A DNA stretch of 13,071 nucleotides from Hirudo medicinalis (Eukaryota; Annelida; Clitellata; Hirudinida; Hirudinidae): positions 53,682 to 66,752 of the forward strand of contig MPNW01001524.1 of NCBI GenBank assembly GCA_011800805.1, written 5' to 3'. A program made the position numbers and the translations under genes. The notes under the pieces are model-generated. The model ran no database searches. It was given only the letters and a program-made list of their open reading frames with translations, and was not told the origin of the DNA. Shown one piece after another: positions 1 to 8,948 of the stretch. Each line of letters begins with the position of its first letter. Within the stretch, counting starts at the first letter, position 1.

Positions 1-70
1 GGCATTAATGTAAATAAATTATAATATATGACTATTATTAATTTTAGCAGTACAGTATTAACTAGTATTA

Positions 71-92
71 ATTTGTATAAATTTATACAAAT
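71..92. repeat. 22-bp perfect AT-rich palindrome
   Basis: The 18-bp core TTGTATAAATTTATACAA reads the same on both strands, and the match extends two bases on each side. Perfect palindromes of this length can extrude as cruciforms. In AT-rich DNA it may also be chance. No function is assigned. Confidence 0.7.
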
Positions 93-329
93 GCACAAAA
101 CAAGTGCGTTGAATATTTCACCAACCTGCCAACCGGAAGTTTGTGTGACGTGGAAAAATGGAGGAAAAAAACAAAAATGAAACTCGTGACGAGGTAATTC
201 TTCGATGACGTCAGAGAATTCATTTTGAATCAATTCAAGCACTTCTCGCTTATTCTGCTTTGTAATGCACTTCGACTCGCAGTAATCCAAGAAAAAGTAG
301 TCCCAAAATAAATCGCAAATCTCCGTTTA

Positions 330-450
330 TTAGTATTATTCTTATTATTATAGTTATTGTTCTAGTTATCATTAAAGTTATTATTGTAGTTATTATTATG
401 ATTGTTTTTGTTGTTATTATTATTATTATTATTATCGTTATTAATCGAAT
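330..450. repeat. Imperfect ATT/GTT trinucleotide tract
   Basis: Interrupted runs of TTA/TTG trinucleotides end in a purer (TTA)n block near 415-435. It is degenerate, unlike the purer repeats elsewhere in the window. Confidence 0.75.
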
Positions 451-620
451 ATTAAATCATTCATTAATTCCTTGATTTCCTTATTTGAGTGAGGAATGTC
501 TCCAGAGAAATCAATGCTCGTCCACAGATCATTCCACCTGCATTTGTGACTTCCCAGCTTATATTTGTCTCCCGCGCACCTCGTCTACAATGCGCAGACG
601 TGTGACGGACGAACGAGGCT

Positions 621-840
621 GTGACGCATAATTACGTCACACGCATAATTACGTCACATGCATAATTACGTCACACGCATAATTACGTCACACGCATAAT
701 TACGTCACACGCATAATTACGTCACACGCATAATTACGTCACACGCATAATTACGTCACACGCATAATTTTGTCACACGCATAATTACGTCACACGCATA
801 ATTACGTCACATGCATAGTTACGTCACACGCATAATTACG
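621..840. repeat. 17-bp minisatellite, 13 units, with ATF/CREB-like motif
   Basis: The sequence GCATA recurs at 626, 643, 660 and so on to 830, at exactly 17-bp steps, giving 13 units of consensus CACGCATAATTACGTCA. Units 1-8, 10, 11 and 12 keep TTACGTCA, a near-match to the CREB/ATF octamer TGACGTCA. Unit 9 reads TTTTGTCA and unit 13 is cut short. Units 3 and 12 start CATG instead of CACG. The near-identity of the units points to recent expansion or homogenisation. The right edge joins directly to the broken end of the LINE fragment. There are no spacers, so this is not a CRISPR array. Binding by bZIP factors is inference. Confidence 0.95.
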
Positions 841-844
841 CAAA

Positions 845-1915
845 TATGCTTCTCACCAATACTTTACCCAGTCTCAGAATTACATTATTACCTCTACTTA
901 CCACTAATAATAGGTAATATAATGTTCTCCTCATCATCCTAATTGTCATCAACTCTAGTTGCTTGTTTTGCAAAACTTCCATGCACTGTAGAGATGCTTC
1001 CCCATTTGTGTGCATTATTACCCCAGATCTCTTTCGTGATCAAACTGCTTCAAAAAGCTTCTTCCAAATTCTTATTCCACTTTTGTATTCCTAAATCCCA
1101 TATGCTTAATGTATCTTTTGTCTACATTGAAAGGCATCTGCCAATCTTCTGCCCATTTGAATAACCTTTAAGGTCTTCCTGCAGTGTATTCACGTCTTCA
1201 TTTCTGCAAACTATCCTAGCTAACTTAGTGTCGTCAGCAAACTTAGATATTTTAGACAATATTCCATCATTAAATTATTTACATACACGCAGAACAACAC
1301 AGGACCCAACACTGATCCTTGCCGGACACCTCTTAACACAGGTTGCTTTTCCGAGTAAATTCCTCCCATTCCTTTTGTCTCCTCTCAACCAGTTCGACTC
1401 CTACCTCTCAACCAGTAGCCAGTTTGTCAGCCAGTGTAAAAGTTTGCCTTCAATTCCACATGCGCCGTACTCTTTTTTTAAAGCCTTTGATGGGGTACCT
1501 TGTCAAAAGCTTTGGCAAAGTCTAGAGATGCACTGTCCACGGCCTTACCATGGTCAACCCAATCATAAATTTCTTCGAAGAACTCAAATAGATTTGTAGG
1601 GCACTATCTGTTCTTGGTTGGCTCTTCACAATCACTTCACTTCTTCCAAAATATGTTGATGTGGCTTCCTTGATTATTTTCTCCCTTACTTTGCACACTA
1701 TAGAGGTTAAGCTTACTGGCCTGTAGTTTAGGTGGCAAATTCCTACTCCTCTCCTGAAAAAGAAGAACCACTATTGCATCTTTCCAATCTCGTCGTATTG
1801 ACCCTGATTCGAAAGGTTTGACAAATAAATTTGCCAATGCTTCTCCTATTTCCGTTCTAATTCCAGCAATATTTCCAAACTACGCCATGCTGGAAATTCA
1901 ACCCGCAAAAGCCAT
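845..1915 (-). mobile_element. Degenerate LINE (CR1/Jockey-type) reverse-transcriptase fragment
   Basis: Reading the minus strand from 1915 downward gives the order of a non-LTR retrotransposon RT domain, broken across frames. It runs GSIRRDWKDAIVV (about 1800), then NYRPVSLTSIVCKV (about 1700-1735), then LDFAKAFDKVPHQRL (1481-1525), then GIEGKLLHWLTNWL, then GVRQGSVLGPVLF (about 1290-1330), then the catalytic FADD (1230-1241), then LGVIMHTNGEASLQC and NNVILRLGKVLVRS (about 855). Several frameshifts and stops separate these blocks, so it cannot make enzyme. The endonuclease, the ORF1 part and the 3' end are missing; the 3' side stops at the 17-bp minisatellite. Family rank is by motif style only. 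Apparent plus-strand reading frames here are its antisense shadow. Confidence 0.92.
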
Positions 1916-2093
1916 TCCTACCTGTTTCGATTAATGCCGGCAATTAATATTTTTACCGGGCAGGTGTTCTCAGGCAGGTGCGACGGTCCGACAGAAAGTG
2001 TATCGACGCCTCTGAGGACGACAATTGAGAGTCTGTCAAGAACAACTTTGTCTTTGTTTCGGTTACTATGGAGACGTTCCGTAAAGAAAGTGA

Positions 2094-2253
<160 letters not shown>

Positions 2254-2334
2254 GTTTGCACACGTCTCAGGCTGCAAATTCAGTCACAAAATTCTGCCTC
2301 TGTGTTGACGGATGAGGGCGTCACTTGTTGTCTC

Positions 2335-2405
2335 CTCGTTGTCGTCGTCGTCGTCTTCGTCGTCAACGTTGTTGTTGTTGTTGTTGTTACTATTATTATT
2401 GTTAT
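2335..2405. repeat. GTC/GTT/ATT trinucleotide tract
   Basis: Successive short runs of (GTC)n, (GTT)n and (ATT)n lie 80 bp after the ATG microsatellite. Together with it they make 2094-2405 one compound trinucleotide-repeat zone. From 2406 to 2770 I see only AT-rich sequence. Confidence 0.85.
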
Positions 2406-2772
2406 CGTCTTAAATATTAAAAATGTCATTATAATTATTGCAAAAATTCTCACAGCAGTGAATTCTTTCCTGCAAACTTGAATTGGAACGTCAACTTCTT
2501 CGCCTCAAAATCGACGAAAAAATAGAGTCGAAAGTCTCCTTAAATTATTGCATCATTCAATTCTTGGACCACACACGAGGCAAAAAAAACCTTCACACGA
2601 CAACTGCAACTAAACAACCTAGCAAATTGGAAATATTAATTCAATTAAATCAAATATTATAATAATTGAAAATGTTAAAAAAACAAAACATAGTTTTTCT
2701 GAATGATCATTTCTCAAATTTTACATCGACAAGGATCTGCAGCGCACTTATTCGTATCCGAATTGAGTCTAA

Positions 2773-2797
2773 ATAACCATGGCAACGCATGACGTCA
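2773..2797 (+). promoter_or_regulatory. Composite RFX X-box plus CRE upstream of membrane-protein gene
   Basis: ATAACCATGGCAAC (2773-2786) fits the 14-bp X-box consensus RYYNYYATRRNRAC at 13 of 14 positions. Three bases later there is a perfect CRE, TGACGTCA (2790-2797). RFX-site-then-CRE order with close spacing is the layout of the X1/X2 boxes in MHC class II promoters, and X-boxes alone mark ciliary gene promoters. It lies about 120 bp before the first in-frame ATG of the next gene, a reasonable promoter distance. Function is inferred from sequence only. Confidence 0.5.
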
Positions 2798-2915
2798 ACG
2801 AAGATTTTTTTCTGAGCGTCGCTTGGGTTTGATAAAAACTGTTCGATATATCAATAGATCGTTTTATTTCAAAAAAATCGTATCTTCAATCGGCTCGCTC
2901 CAGGATTCGAACCCG

Positions 2916-3125
2916 ATGACTCTCAACTCGAGCTCTGAAGAAGACAGGACTCACTTGTCTCCTCAGAGCAGAAAACCGATAAGCCGATCCAGGTCTGCCA
3001 TTCTACCTATTCATTCCAGGATTTTATTTCTTGTTTTGGATTTATTAACAACTTATTTAGAATTCATTTGGAGCTTTTTTCTTATTTATCCTTATTATTA
3101 TCCTTTTGTTATGTGATTATTTTTG

Positions 3126-3172
<47 letters not shown>

Positions 3173-5127
3173 TACTATTGTACTATCACAGGAGGTTGAA
3201 TCGTCGCCTCCTTGATTACGCGTTATTGGTGTTGTCCTTGACCTTCATCTTGATGGTGTGCATCGAGGTGGTTGTTCTGAAGCAGCACCTGTCCGTCCTC
3301 AGGGAGGAGATGGCATACCTCCACTCTAGTTGGTTACCCCAGTTACTAAGTTAATTATTTAATTAAACTGTCTTCGTGTCATCATTTCATTTGAAACTTT
3401 GTCATAAAATATTATACTGACATATTGAGGCAGAGGTTTTGGCTTGGAAAGAAAACTTTTTGAACTGCTACTACTGATAGTACTACTACTACTACTAATG
3501 TTGCTGCTGCTGCTACTGCTGCTGCTACTGCTACTATTACTACTACTGCTGCTACCACTACTACCACTACTACAAGTTGCTGTGTTGCTACGAGTGGCTA
3601 AAGTTGCACTTGTCCACGATTCGTTGTAGTTTGGAGATTAATTTTGAAATTATTTCAAAATCATGTAATTTTGTTCTTCAGAGCTTCATCAAGTGGTTTA
3701 TGTGAGTGAAAACTTCAGCTCCATTTTAGAAGATGACTTTAAAGTGAGCGAGATTCGTCAGCACATTGTTTTAAATTATTTGAATTTTTTTTCAAATAGT
3801 TGAAATTACGTGATAAATTCAAAAAAGTGTATTCAACTTATTCCTACAATACATTTATTATCAACGTTTGCACAATATTGTAAACGAACAAATAAAAAAT
3901 AATTCAATAAGTTATTTCAATTTGTAATATTATATAACATATAATATATTTATACATGCATAATTATCAGAAATTTCAAAGCGACTATATGGGATCCTCT
4001 CCTAACAACAGTCTCTCCTCAACGACTGTTCTCACGAAAGCTCAGGTGGAAAGTTTATTTTTTATTCTTTCAGATTGAAAAAGCAAACAATTTTTGAGAA
4101 ATTTTTCCTCTGACTTCCTGTAATGCTTGGCGTGATGTCAGTTTCCAAGTACTGCTTTAAGATGACATTGATTTCAGAGAACAGACCCATGATTACATGA
4201 GTGGAGAAATTAATAATAATAATAATAATAACAATAACAGGTAGTTGTTAGTAAGTTGTTTATCACAGCTGCATTACTGTTCATTGAGAATGTTTCTGAG
4301 TCATTTTCATTCCTGCTGTATAAAAAATGAAATAATATGAAGTGCCAAACTAAACTCGACACTTATTTGATAATTGTTCGTAAGTAGTTAATTGGTAAAT
4401 GTTAAATTATAATATTATAATCAGTCTGTTAAGTTTAAATGAATTGTAATATTATAATCAGTTTGTCAAATTTCAGGCAGCCATTAGCGAGCTTTGGAGA
4501 GTGACTCGAAACTTAAACAATCGAATAAAAAAATTGGAGGTGATTAAAACTTCATTAGAATTGAAATATGAATTAAATTTTATTTGTTGTTTTTTGTAAA
4601 TAAATTGAGTCTTCGAAATCTACATTAATGACTCATTATTCCCCTTGGCCAACAAGAAAACTAAACTGTTCGAGGTCGACGATACCAGAGTCGAGAGGCA
4701 GCCAAAAACAATTCTGCACTCCACAACTGAATTCAAATATCAAAATCTGAAACTCATCCTTATTGCATTCATATTAATTTGTTATGATTGACTTTGGAGA
4801 ACATTCTAGAAAAATTTCAAAGTCACGAGACCTACGAACAAAACAATGTGTTCAACCAACTTCTAGAGAAGTTCTTGTCTCTGACAACTATTGGAAAGGC
4901 GTCCACCTGCTGTATATTAGTTGTAATTTTAAAGGAAATAAGATATTCAAACCTTGGTTAATATCAACAGTAGAAAATAACATTGCATTTCTTTTCCAAG
5001 AAACCTGTCAACAAGAGGAAAGCAATGGAGAAATATCTCGTCAACAGAGACCAGATTGAGGTAGAGCTTTTGTTAAAGCGTTTTGATTTTCTTCTTTTAG
5101 CATGTCCTACCTGATGGGGTTTGCTGA
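2916..5127 (+). CDS. Small type II membrane protein with coiled-coil outer domain (six exons)
   Basis: My model joins 2916-2992, 3192-3328, 3682-3701, 4477-4539, 5001-5060 and 5101-5127: 384 nt, 127 aa, with every phase matching. Residues 1-31 are Ser/Arg-rich and end RRLNRR. Residues 32-55 are a membrane helix (LLDYALLVLSLTFILMVCIE and onward), so the N-terminus should be cytosolic. Residues 55-98 form heptads with core positions L55, L59, L62, M66, L69, L73, V76, A80, L84, V87, L91, I95 and L98. The tail is basic and ends HVLPDGVC. ATG 2916 is the first AUG in frame. The weaker points are the exon 2 donor (CTA|gttggt), the AAG acceptor of exon 5 and a last intron of only 40 nt. If that intron is retained, the frame stays open to a stop at 5112-5114. 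If exon 4 is not spliced, a stop at 4597-4599 overlaps an AATAAA, giving a shorter form. I do not recognise the family. The oligomer-forming role is inference. Confidence 0.65.
3124..3178. repeat. (ATT)n microsatellite in intron 1
   Basis: A nearly pure TTA/ATT run ends about 15 bp before the exon 2 acceptor (CACAG at 3187-3191). It produces a poly-Leu reading frame that runs into the true exon, which makes a naive ORF look like a leucine-rich signal. Confidence 0.9.
3463..3576. repeat. Compound ACT/GCT microsatellite in intron 2
   Basis: Interspersed CTA, CTG and ACC triplets encode poly-Leu in one frame. The tract sits within the predicted intron between exon 2 and the 20-nt exon. Confidence 0.9.
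4211..4243. repeat. Short (AAT)n microsatellite in intron 3
   Basis: About eight AAT units are followed by AAC variants, inside the 775-nt intron 3. Confidence 0.85.
4405..4473 (+). repeat. 37-bp-spaced direct duplication at the exon 4 acceptor
   Basis: The 32-bp segment 4405-4436 recurs at 4442-4473 with 4 mismatches, both sharing TAATATTATAATCAGT. The second copy runs straight into the TTTCAG acceptor of exon 4, while the first copy lacks the AG. A local tandem duplication placed at a splice site is the simplest reading. Confidence 0.75.
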
Positions 5128-5145
5128 CCAATGTAATATTTTAGA

Positions 5146-5151
5146 AATAAA
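5146..5151 (+). terminator. Poly(A) signal AATAAA of the membrane-protein gene
   Basis: A canonical AATAAA lies 19 bp after the predicted stop TGA at 5125-5127 and fits the 3' end of the plus-strand gene. From 5152 to 5669 I see no further exon. This stretch is the shared convergent 3' region with the minus-strand esterase gene. Confidence 0.6.
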
Positions 5152-5669
5152 TCAAAACAAACGTCCCGGGAATTAATTTGAACACTTTTTTAAATCCAGG
5201 TCGGAACCAAGAAATCAAAGTAGACTCACTCGAGCAGGCAAGATTTTAATTTCAATGATTAAACAACGCATTTAATGCAATTCTTAATTGTTGAGTGCAG
5301 TGTAATCATCATAAATAAATATGTATTTAATGATTTTAGTGCCCCTCGAGGAAGGAAGGCACGCAAATGATTGACCGACTCGACTCCAATTTACATGTGA
5401 TGAAGATAATTCGTTCTTGGAGACTGTTTTTTTTTTTAAATCACTTAAGAAGTCAAAACCAAACAAGATTTTTAACCGTCTTTTTAACCTCGGCAACGAA
5501 GAGTTTGCATGGAAACACAAATTCCTAGTGACATTCGACCGTGACAAACACGAACGACCCTCAAAAGAGGAGGCTTAGTTCTGGCTCGGGCTCAGATCGA
5601 ACGTAAAAAGCATGCGACGCGAGTTTCGGATGCGAACGACGCACGAGCATCGCTGCAAATTCTTCCCCT

Positions 5670-7869
5670 TCAGTTGGAGAAGTCCTGGAAAGCCTTCTTG
5701 AGTTCGTTCATCACTGCTCCGTACCATCTCCTCTCCTCGTCCATCAGATCCAAGCAGATGTCGATGTGATTGCAGTCGACAAAGATGGATGTGCTCGCAT
5801 CTCCGGAACCTCTCTGCCAAAGGGCTTCGGCAAAGGAGATCGAGGAACCCGGGCGAACCGTCGCGTCGACGCTCCCGTGCATCAGGCGGAACGTCGGCAA
5901 TCTGAGATTACAAACGATCAAGAGAGTTCTGTTGGACGAAAAGAGGAATCGAAAATGAAGTGGACACTGACTTGACATTGGCAGGGATGTTCTCGAGCAC
6001 GTAGAGAGGCGAGAAGTTGTCGAAATTGTTTTCGTCGTCGTACATGGCCCTCGACATCGTGGAGTAGTGCTCGGTGGCACGAGATGCTTCGTGGCGGTAA
6101 TGTTCCTTGATGTCGTAAATTCCAGCCATTCCTGAGACGCTCGGGAAGAGATTTTAGAATTTCAAAACGAGCCGGGCCAATGAGCGCAAAGAGATTGGGC
6201 AATGCGATTTCGAATATTCGAATAAACGAATCGATAAATAAAATCGATCGGGCTCACCTACGACGAACTTGATGGATCTCAAAAGACTAGAGTCTCGATC
6301 GACTTTAGAAACTCTCTCAACCTCGACCGACTCCGCCGGCACCTCTACCTTTTCCTCCTTCTTTGGAGTTCCAAACTCTTCAACCTTGTCGTTCTCGTTC
6401 GGATTTATGACGACAAAAGATTCATTCCCCGCGTCCTCTCCAGAATGTTCTCGGTCGTTTTTGCTGCCGCTCGGATTTTCGTTCGAGTCGGTCGGCCCGG
6501 GGACGACCTCGCCCTCCTCGGCGCCCGAGACCGCGGCCTCCGCTAGGCGAACGGGCTCGGCGATCGCCTTCCTGCTCCTGACCTCCCTCGCAAAAGCAGA
6601 CTCGTGGAGAAAGTTGGCTCGAAATGGAAGACCTTCCCTCGAGACAGGATGGACAATTTCAAGGGAATCAGGAGACGTGTTGAGACATTTGAGGTACAAC
6701 TCGAGGACCGTCAGTGCAGCCAGGTGACCACCTGCCGAGTGACCGATCATGGCGATCTTCGACTGGAAGAAATAACATCGAATAAGCAAAAAGCTTAAAG
6801 AAATCAATCTAAAACAGAGCAACAGAAGTTAGTTTTTGTCTTGTCCAAGCAAAACTCTTGAGCAAAGTTCTGAACGTATTTGCAGGCGAACTCTTCGACA
6901 TAAGATCATTCATCGGTTCAAAAAATCTTTCATCATATTGATTAGTCAACCTTGTCTCCCCCATAGAGGACAGCATTGGACCTGACCCACTGCAAAGCAT
7001 CACTCACGTCTTGAACCATGTCGTCGACAAAACCCTACAAAGACGATTTGACACCCGTTAATATCGAATTAATAATAATTAATTAATATCGATTACATTT
7101 AAACGTAATCGGAAAGAAATACAAACACACAAAGTTTGAAGTTAAATTTATCAGAAATAAAATGAAAACGAAATTAACCTCGGATAAGTGGAATAATTTG
7201 GGCAGACGACAAGGCAGTTAAAGTTGTCTGCAATCTGAGAGCACAAGAGACTGTACATGCTCTTGTCGCCGCTGCCCCAGTTTCCGCCATAAATGAAGAC
7301 CGCGATCGGCTTCAACCTGCAACGAAAAGGACGTTAACAAAATTTCCTCCTCCACTTGCAAACATGAAAATCATAATCATCTGGCCGGTTATGTGACAGA
7401 AATCAGTAACACCACCGACCTGTAATCGTCCAAAGTACCCCTGAGGGACAGAGGTTTGTAGATGTCGAGGGAATTTTGGTTCTGACCGAAGCCGACGTCC
7501 TGACGAATCAAAAAGAATTATTTGTGACTCTTTTCTAGTCAACACTTGATCATATGTCGAATTGCATTACAGTTACTTAAAAGCAGTAAACACTAAAAAG
7601 TGCCTCACCTTGACCACTCTGTCTAGAGACAGAGACTTGTAATGTTTGGTCCATTTGAAGTACAACTTGGCATATTTGAGTTTGGTCAGTGTTGACAACA
7701 GTGCTAGATTGAGAGCATACACTCTGTATGGGTGGAGAGCCCTTAAATATCTATTATGAGATTTTGAGGATTTTCCGTAAAAAAGTTCAGTGATGAATGC
7801 AACCGCATATGGAACGATAAGAGCCGTTGATGTCAGCGCAATTGCAGCCCGGAAAAACTTTGGTAGCAT
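5670..7869 (-). CDS. Membrane-anchored ICME-like alpha/beta hydrolase (seven exons)
   Basis: Minus-strand exons are 7869-7609, 7499-7420, 7316-7179, 7034-6951, 6762-6258, 6131-5972 and 5901-5670, about 486 aa. Residues 5-30 and about 50-75 are hydrophobic and suggest an ER or Golgi membrane anchor. The core then follows: SLDIYKP, the oxyanion loop YGGNWGSGDK (about 123-132), PNYSTYP, GFVDDMVQDVSDALQW and YGGDK. The nucleophile elbow is GHSAGGH (Ser about 197), followed by MAGIYDIKEHYRHE, FSPLYVL, the acid in HGSVDATV (Asp about 422) and the base in CNHIDIC (His about 455). Order and motifs match isoprenylcysteine alpha-carbonyl methylesterases, which cleave methyl esters from prenylated cysteines. 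Arylformamidase-type hydrolases are the alternative. Oddities: Tyr replaces the common His of HGG, exon 5 carries a charged insertion (about 213-347), and exon 3 leaves in phase 2 while exon 4 must start in phase 0, a one-base break. The substrate is inferred from the family. Confidence 0.9.
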
Positions 7870-8110
7870 TTTAGAAGTTTTTAAATTTTGTCTCTGTGAG
7901 GTGTAAGCTCCAAATCCACTGGAGATTTAAGGCTAATTGTTCTGAAAAATATAACCTCACTGCACACAGCATCAGTCATCTTACAAAAGTCATAATCTAT
8001 TGCTTAATTCGCTGAAATGAATTCGCTGAGATGAAACCTTGAGATTGAACAAAATGACCCCGTTAATGTGTAATACTAAATCATTTGCACTACAATAAAC
8101 AAAAAATACC
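7870..8110 (-). other. Probable 5' UTR of the esterase gene with a UTR intron
   Basis: On the minus strand a good donor, TTTTCAG|GTATTT (exon end 8110), is followed 168 nt later by a strong acceptor, TATTTTTCAG (exon start 7941), then 71 nt to the ATG at 7869. This suggests a leader exon upstream of 8110 and an intron at 8109-7942. Splice-signal evidence only; the transcription start is not visible. Confidence 0.4.
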
Positions 8111-8927
8111 TGAAAATCTAATTTGCGTAACTTTAACAATACAACTTTAAATTCGCAGCCACAGGATGATGGTCGCAATCGAAAACTATGCGTGCTCCCA
8201 AAACAGGCTGTTTTGGATGAGAAAAATATAGCTTAATAATTAAGACATTTTCATATTAAAAGTTTTTTAACCATAAAGAGCATTATTTTTTTAATTTTAT
8301 AAATTATTAATTATACCTAATTATTACAAAGAATTAGCAACGAGTGGGCAAAAACTCGAGCCTTCATGTGTATATGTTCTAAATAAATATTTTCATATCT
8401 TGTCAAGTTTGTGTTCAAATTTTTTAATTCCTAGAGTATGACTTTAAGCAATTTTAATAAAATTCAATTCAAAAACCTCAAGCAACTTATTTCTTAATAT
8501 TTGTTGACAAAGTTCTTCTTTTAATTCGTTTACTACTCGCAGTTTTTAAAATGAAACATTAAATAGTCATTTTTCATTAATTTAAAGTTTCAGTTTTAAA
8601 GTTCGCCACTCATTGTAAAATCGAAGAAGACTTCCTAACTAACCTTTGCTTCAATGAAAATATAATTATAAGAGTAGCATAAAAATTAACGTATCAACTT
8701 ATGTCACATGCCTAATATTCTTAATGAAATTAAATGGTTAGGAAGTAGTTTATCATTTCTGAGCTAGGTAAATATTTACACTCGATTCTTAATTAATACT
8801 CGAGACGGATAGCTTTGTTTGCTCCACTTTTGCTTAGGGTTGGAGAACTTATCTTTAGGTCAAATAATTAATTAATGAATAAGTTCGCTTAAGATGCTTG
8901 CAAATTTTACATAACAGTAATCAAGGT
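8111..8927. other. Divergent intergenic region between esterase and LAMTOR4
   Basis: This is AT-rich sequence without a convincing exon. It should hold the promoters of the minus-strand esterase gene and of plus-strand LAMTOR4, whose start codons are 1,079 bp apart. A GTCACATG E-box variant at 8703-8710 resembles the one nearer the LAMTOR4 start. CGAGT and ACTCG around 8341-8360 can pair as a small hairpin. Confidence 0.5.
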
Positions 8928-8937
8928 GTCACATGAC
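8928..8937 (+). promoter_or_regulatory. CLEAR/M-box-like E-box GTCACATGAC before LAMTOR4
   Basis: GTCACATGAC differs by one base from the CLEAR element GTCACGTGAC and contains TCACATGA, an M-box form bound by MiT/TFE factors (MITF, TFE3, TFEB). The family regulates lysosomal genes, and Ragulator subunits are lysosomal, so the context fits. It ends 11 bp before the start codon, so it would lie in the 5' UTR or core promoter. The binding claim is inference. Confidence 0.45.
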
Positions 8938-8948
8938 TGTTGTAGAAA

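Larger units (their letters stand above)
1..616. other. AT-rich non-coding left flank
   Basis: I find no convincing exon on either strand. The stretch holds a 22-bp palindrome (71-92), a perfect CRE octamer TGACGTCA at 206-213, a TTATT/TTGTT-rich patch at about 330-450, and a more GC-rich, CpG-containing stretch at about 560-620. That stretch includes a small possible hairpin, CGTCT and AGACG around a 9-nt loop. It could be a regulatory region, but nothing decides this. Confidence 0.6.

Noticed and set aside
621..840. CRISPR array
   Set aside because: Units are contiguous 17-mers with no spacers, and the window is eukaryotic.
943..1599. Plus-strand reading frames of 60-123 codons
   Set aside because: They lie antisense to the recognisable minus-strand RT motifs.
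3106..3191. Poly-Leu start of an apparent 82-aa protein
   Set aside because: The Leu run is an ATT repeat inside intron 1; only the part from 3192 on is a real exon, joined to 2916-2992.
3444..3629. Poly-Leu 61-aa reading frame
   Set aside because: Product of the ACT/GCT microsatellite, located in a predicted intron.
4655..4783. Possible extra exon starting KTKLFEVDDTR after CCAACAAG
   Set aside because: Open in phase 0 and after an AG, but no good donor follows, and the model closes without it.
6269..6727. 152-codon plus-strand frame
   Set aside because: Antisense to esterase exon 5, which contains the GHSAGGH elbow and the acidic insertion.
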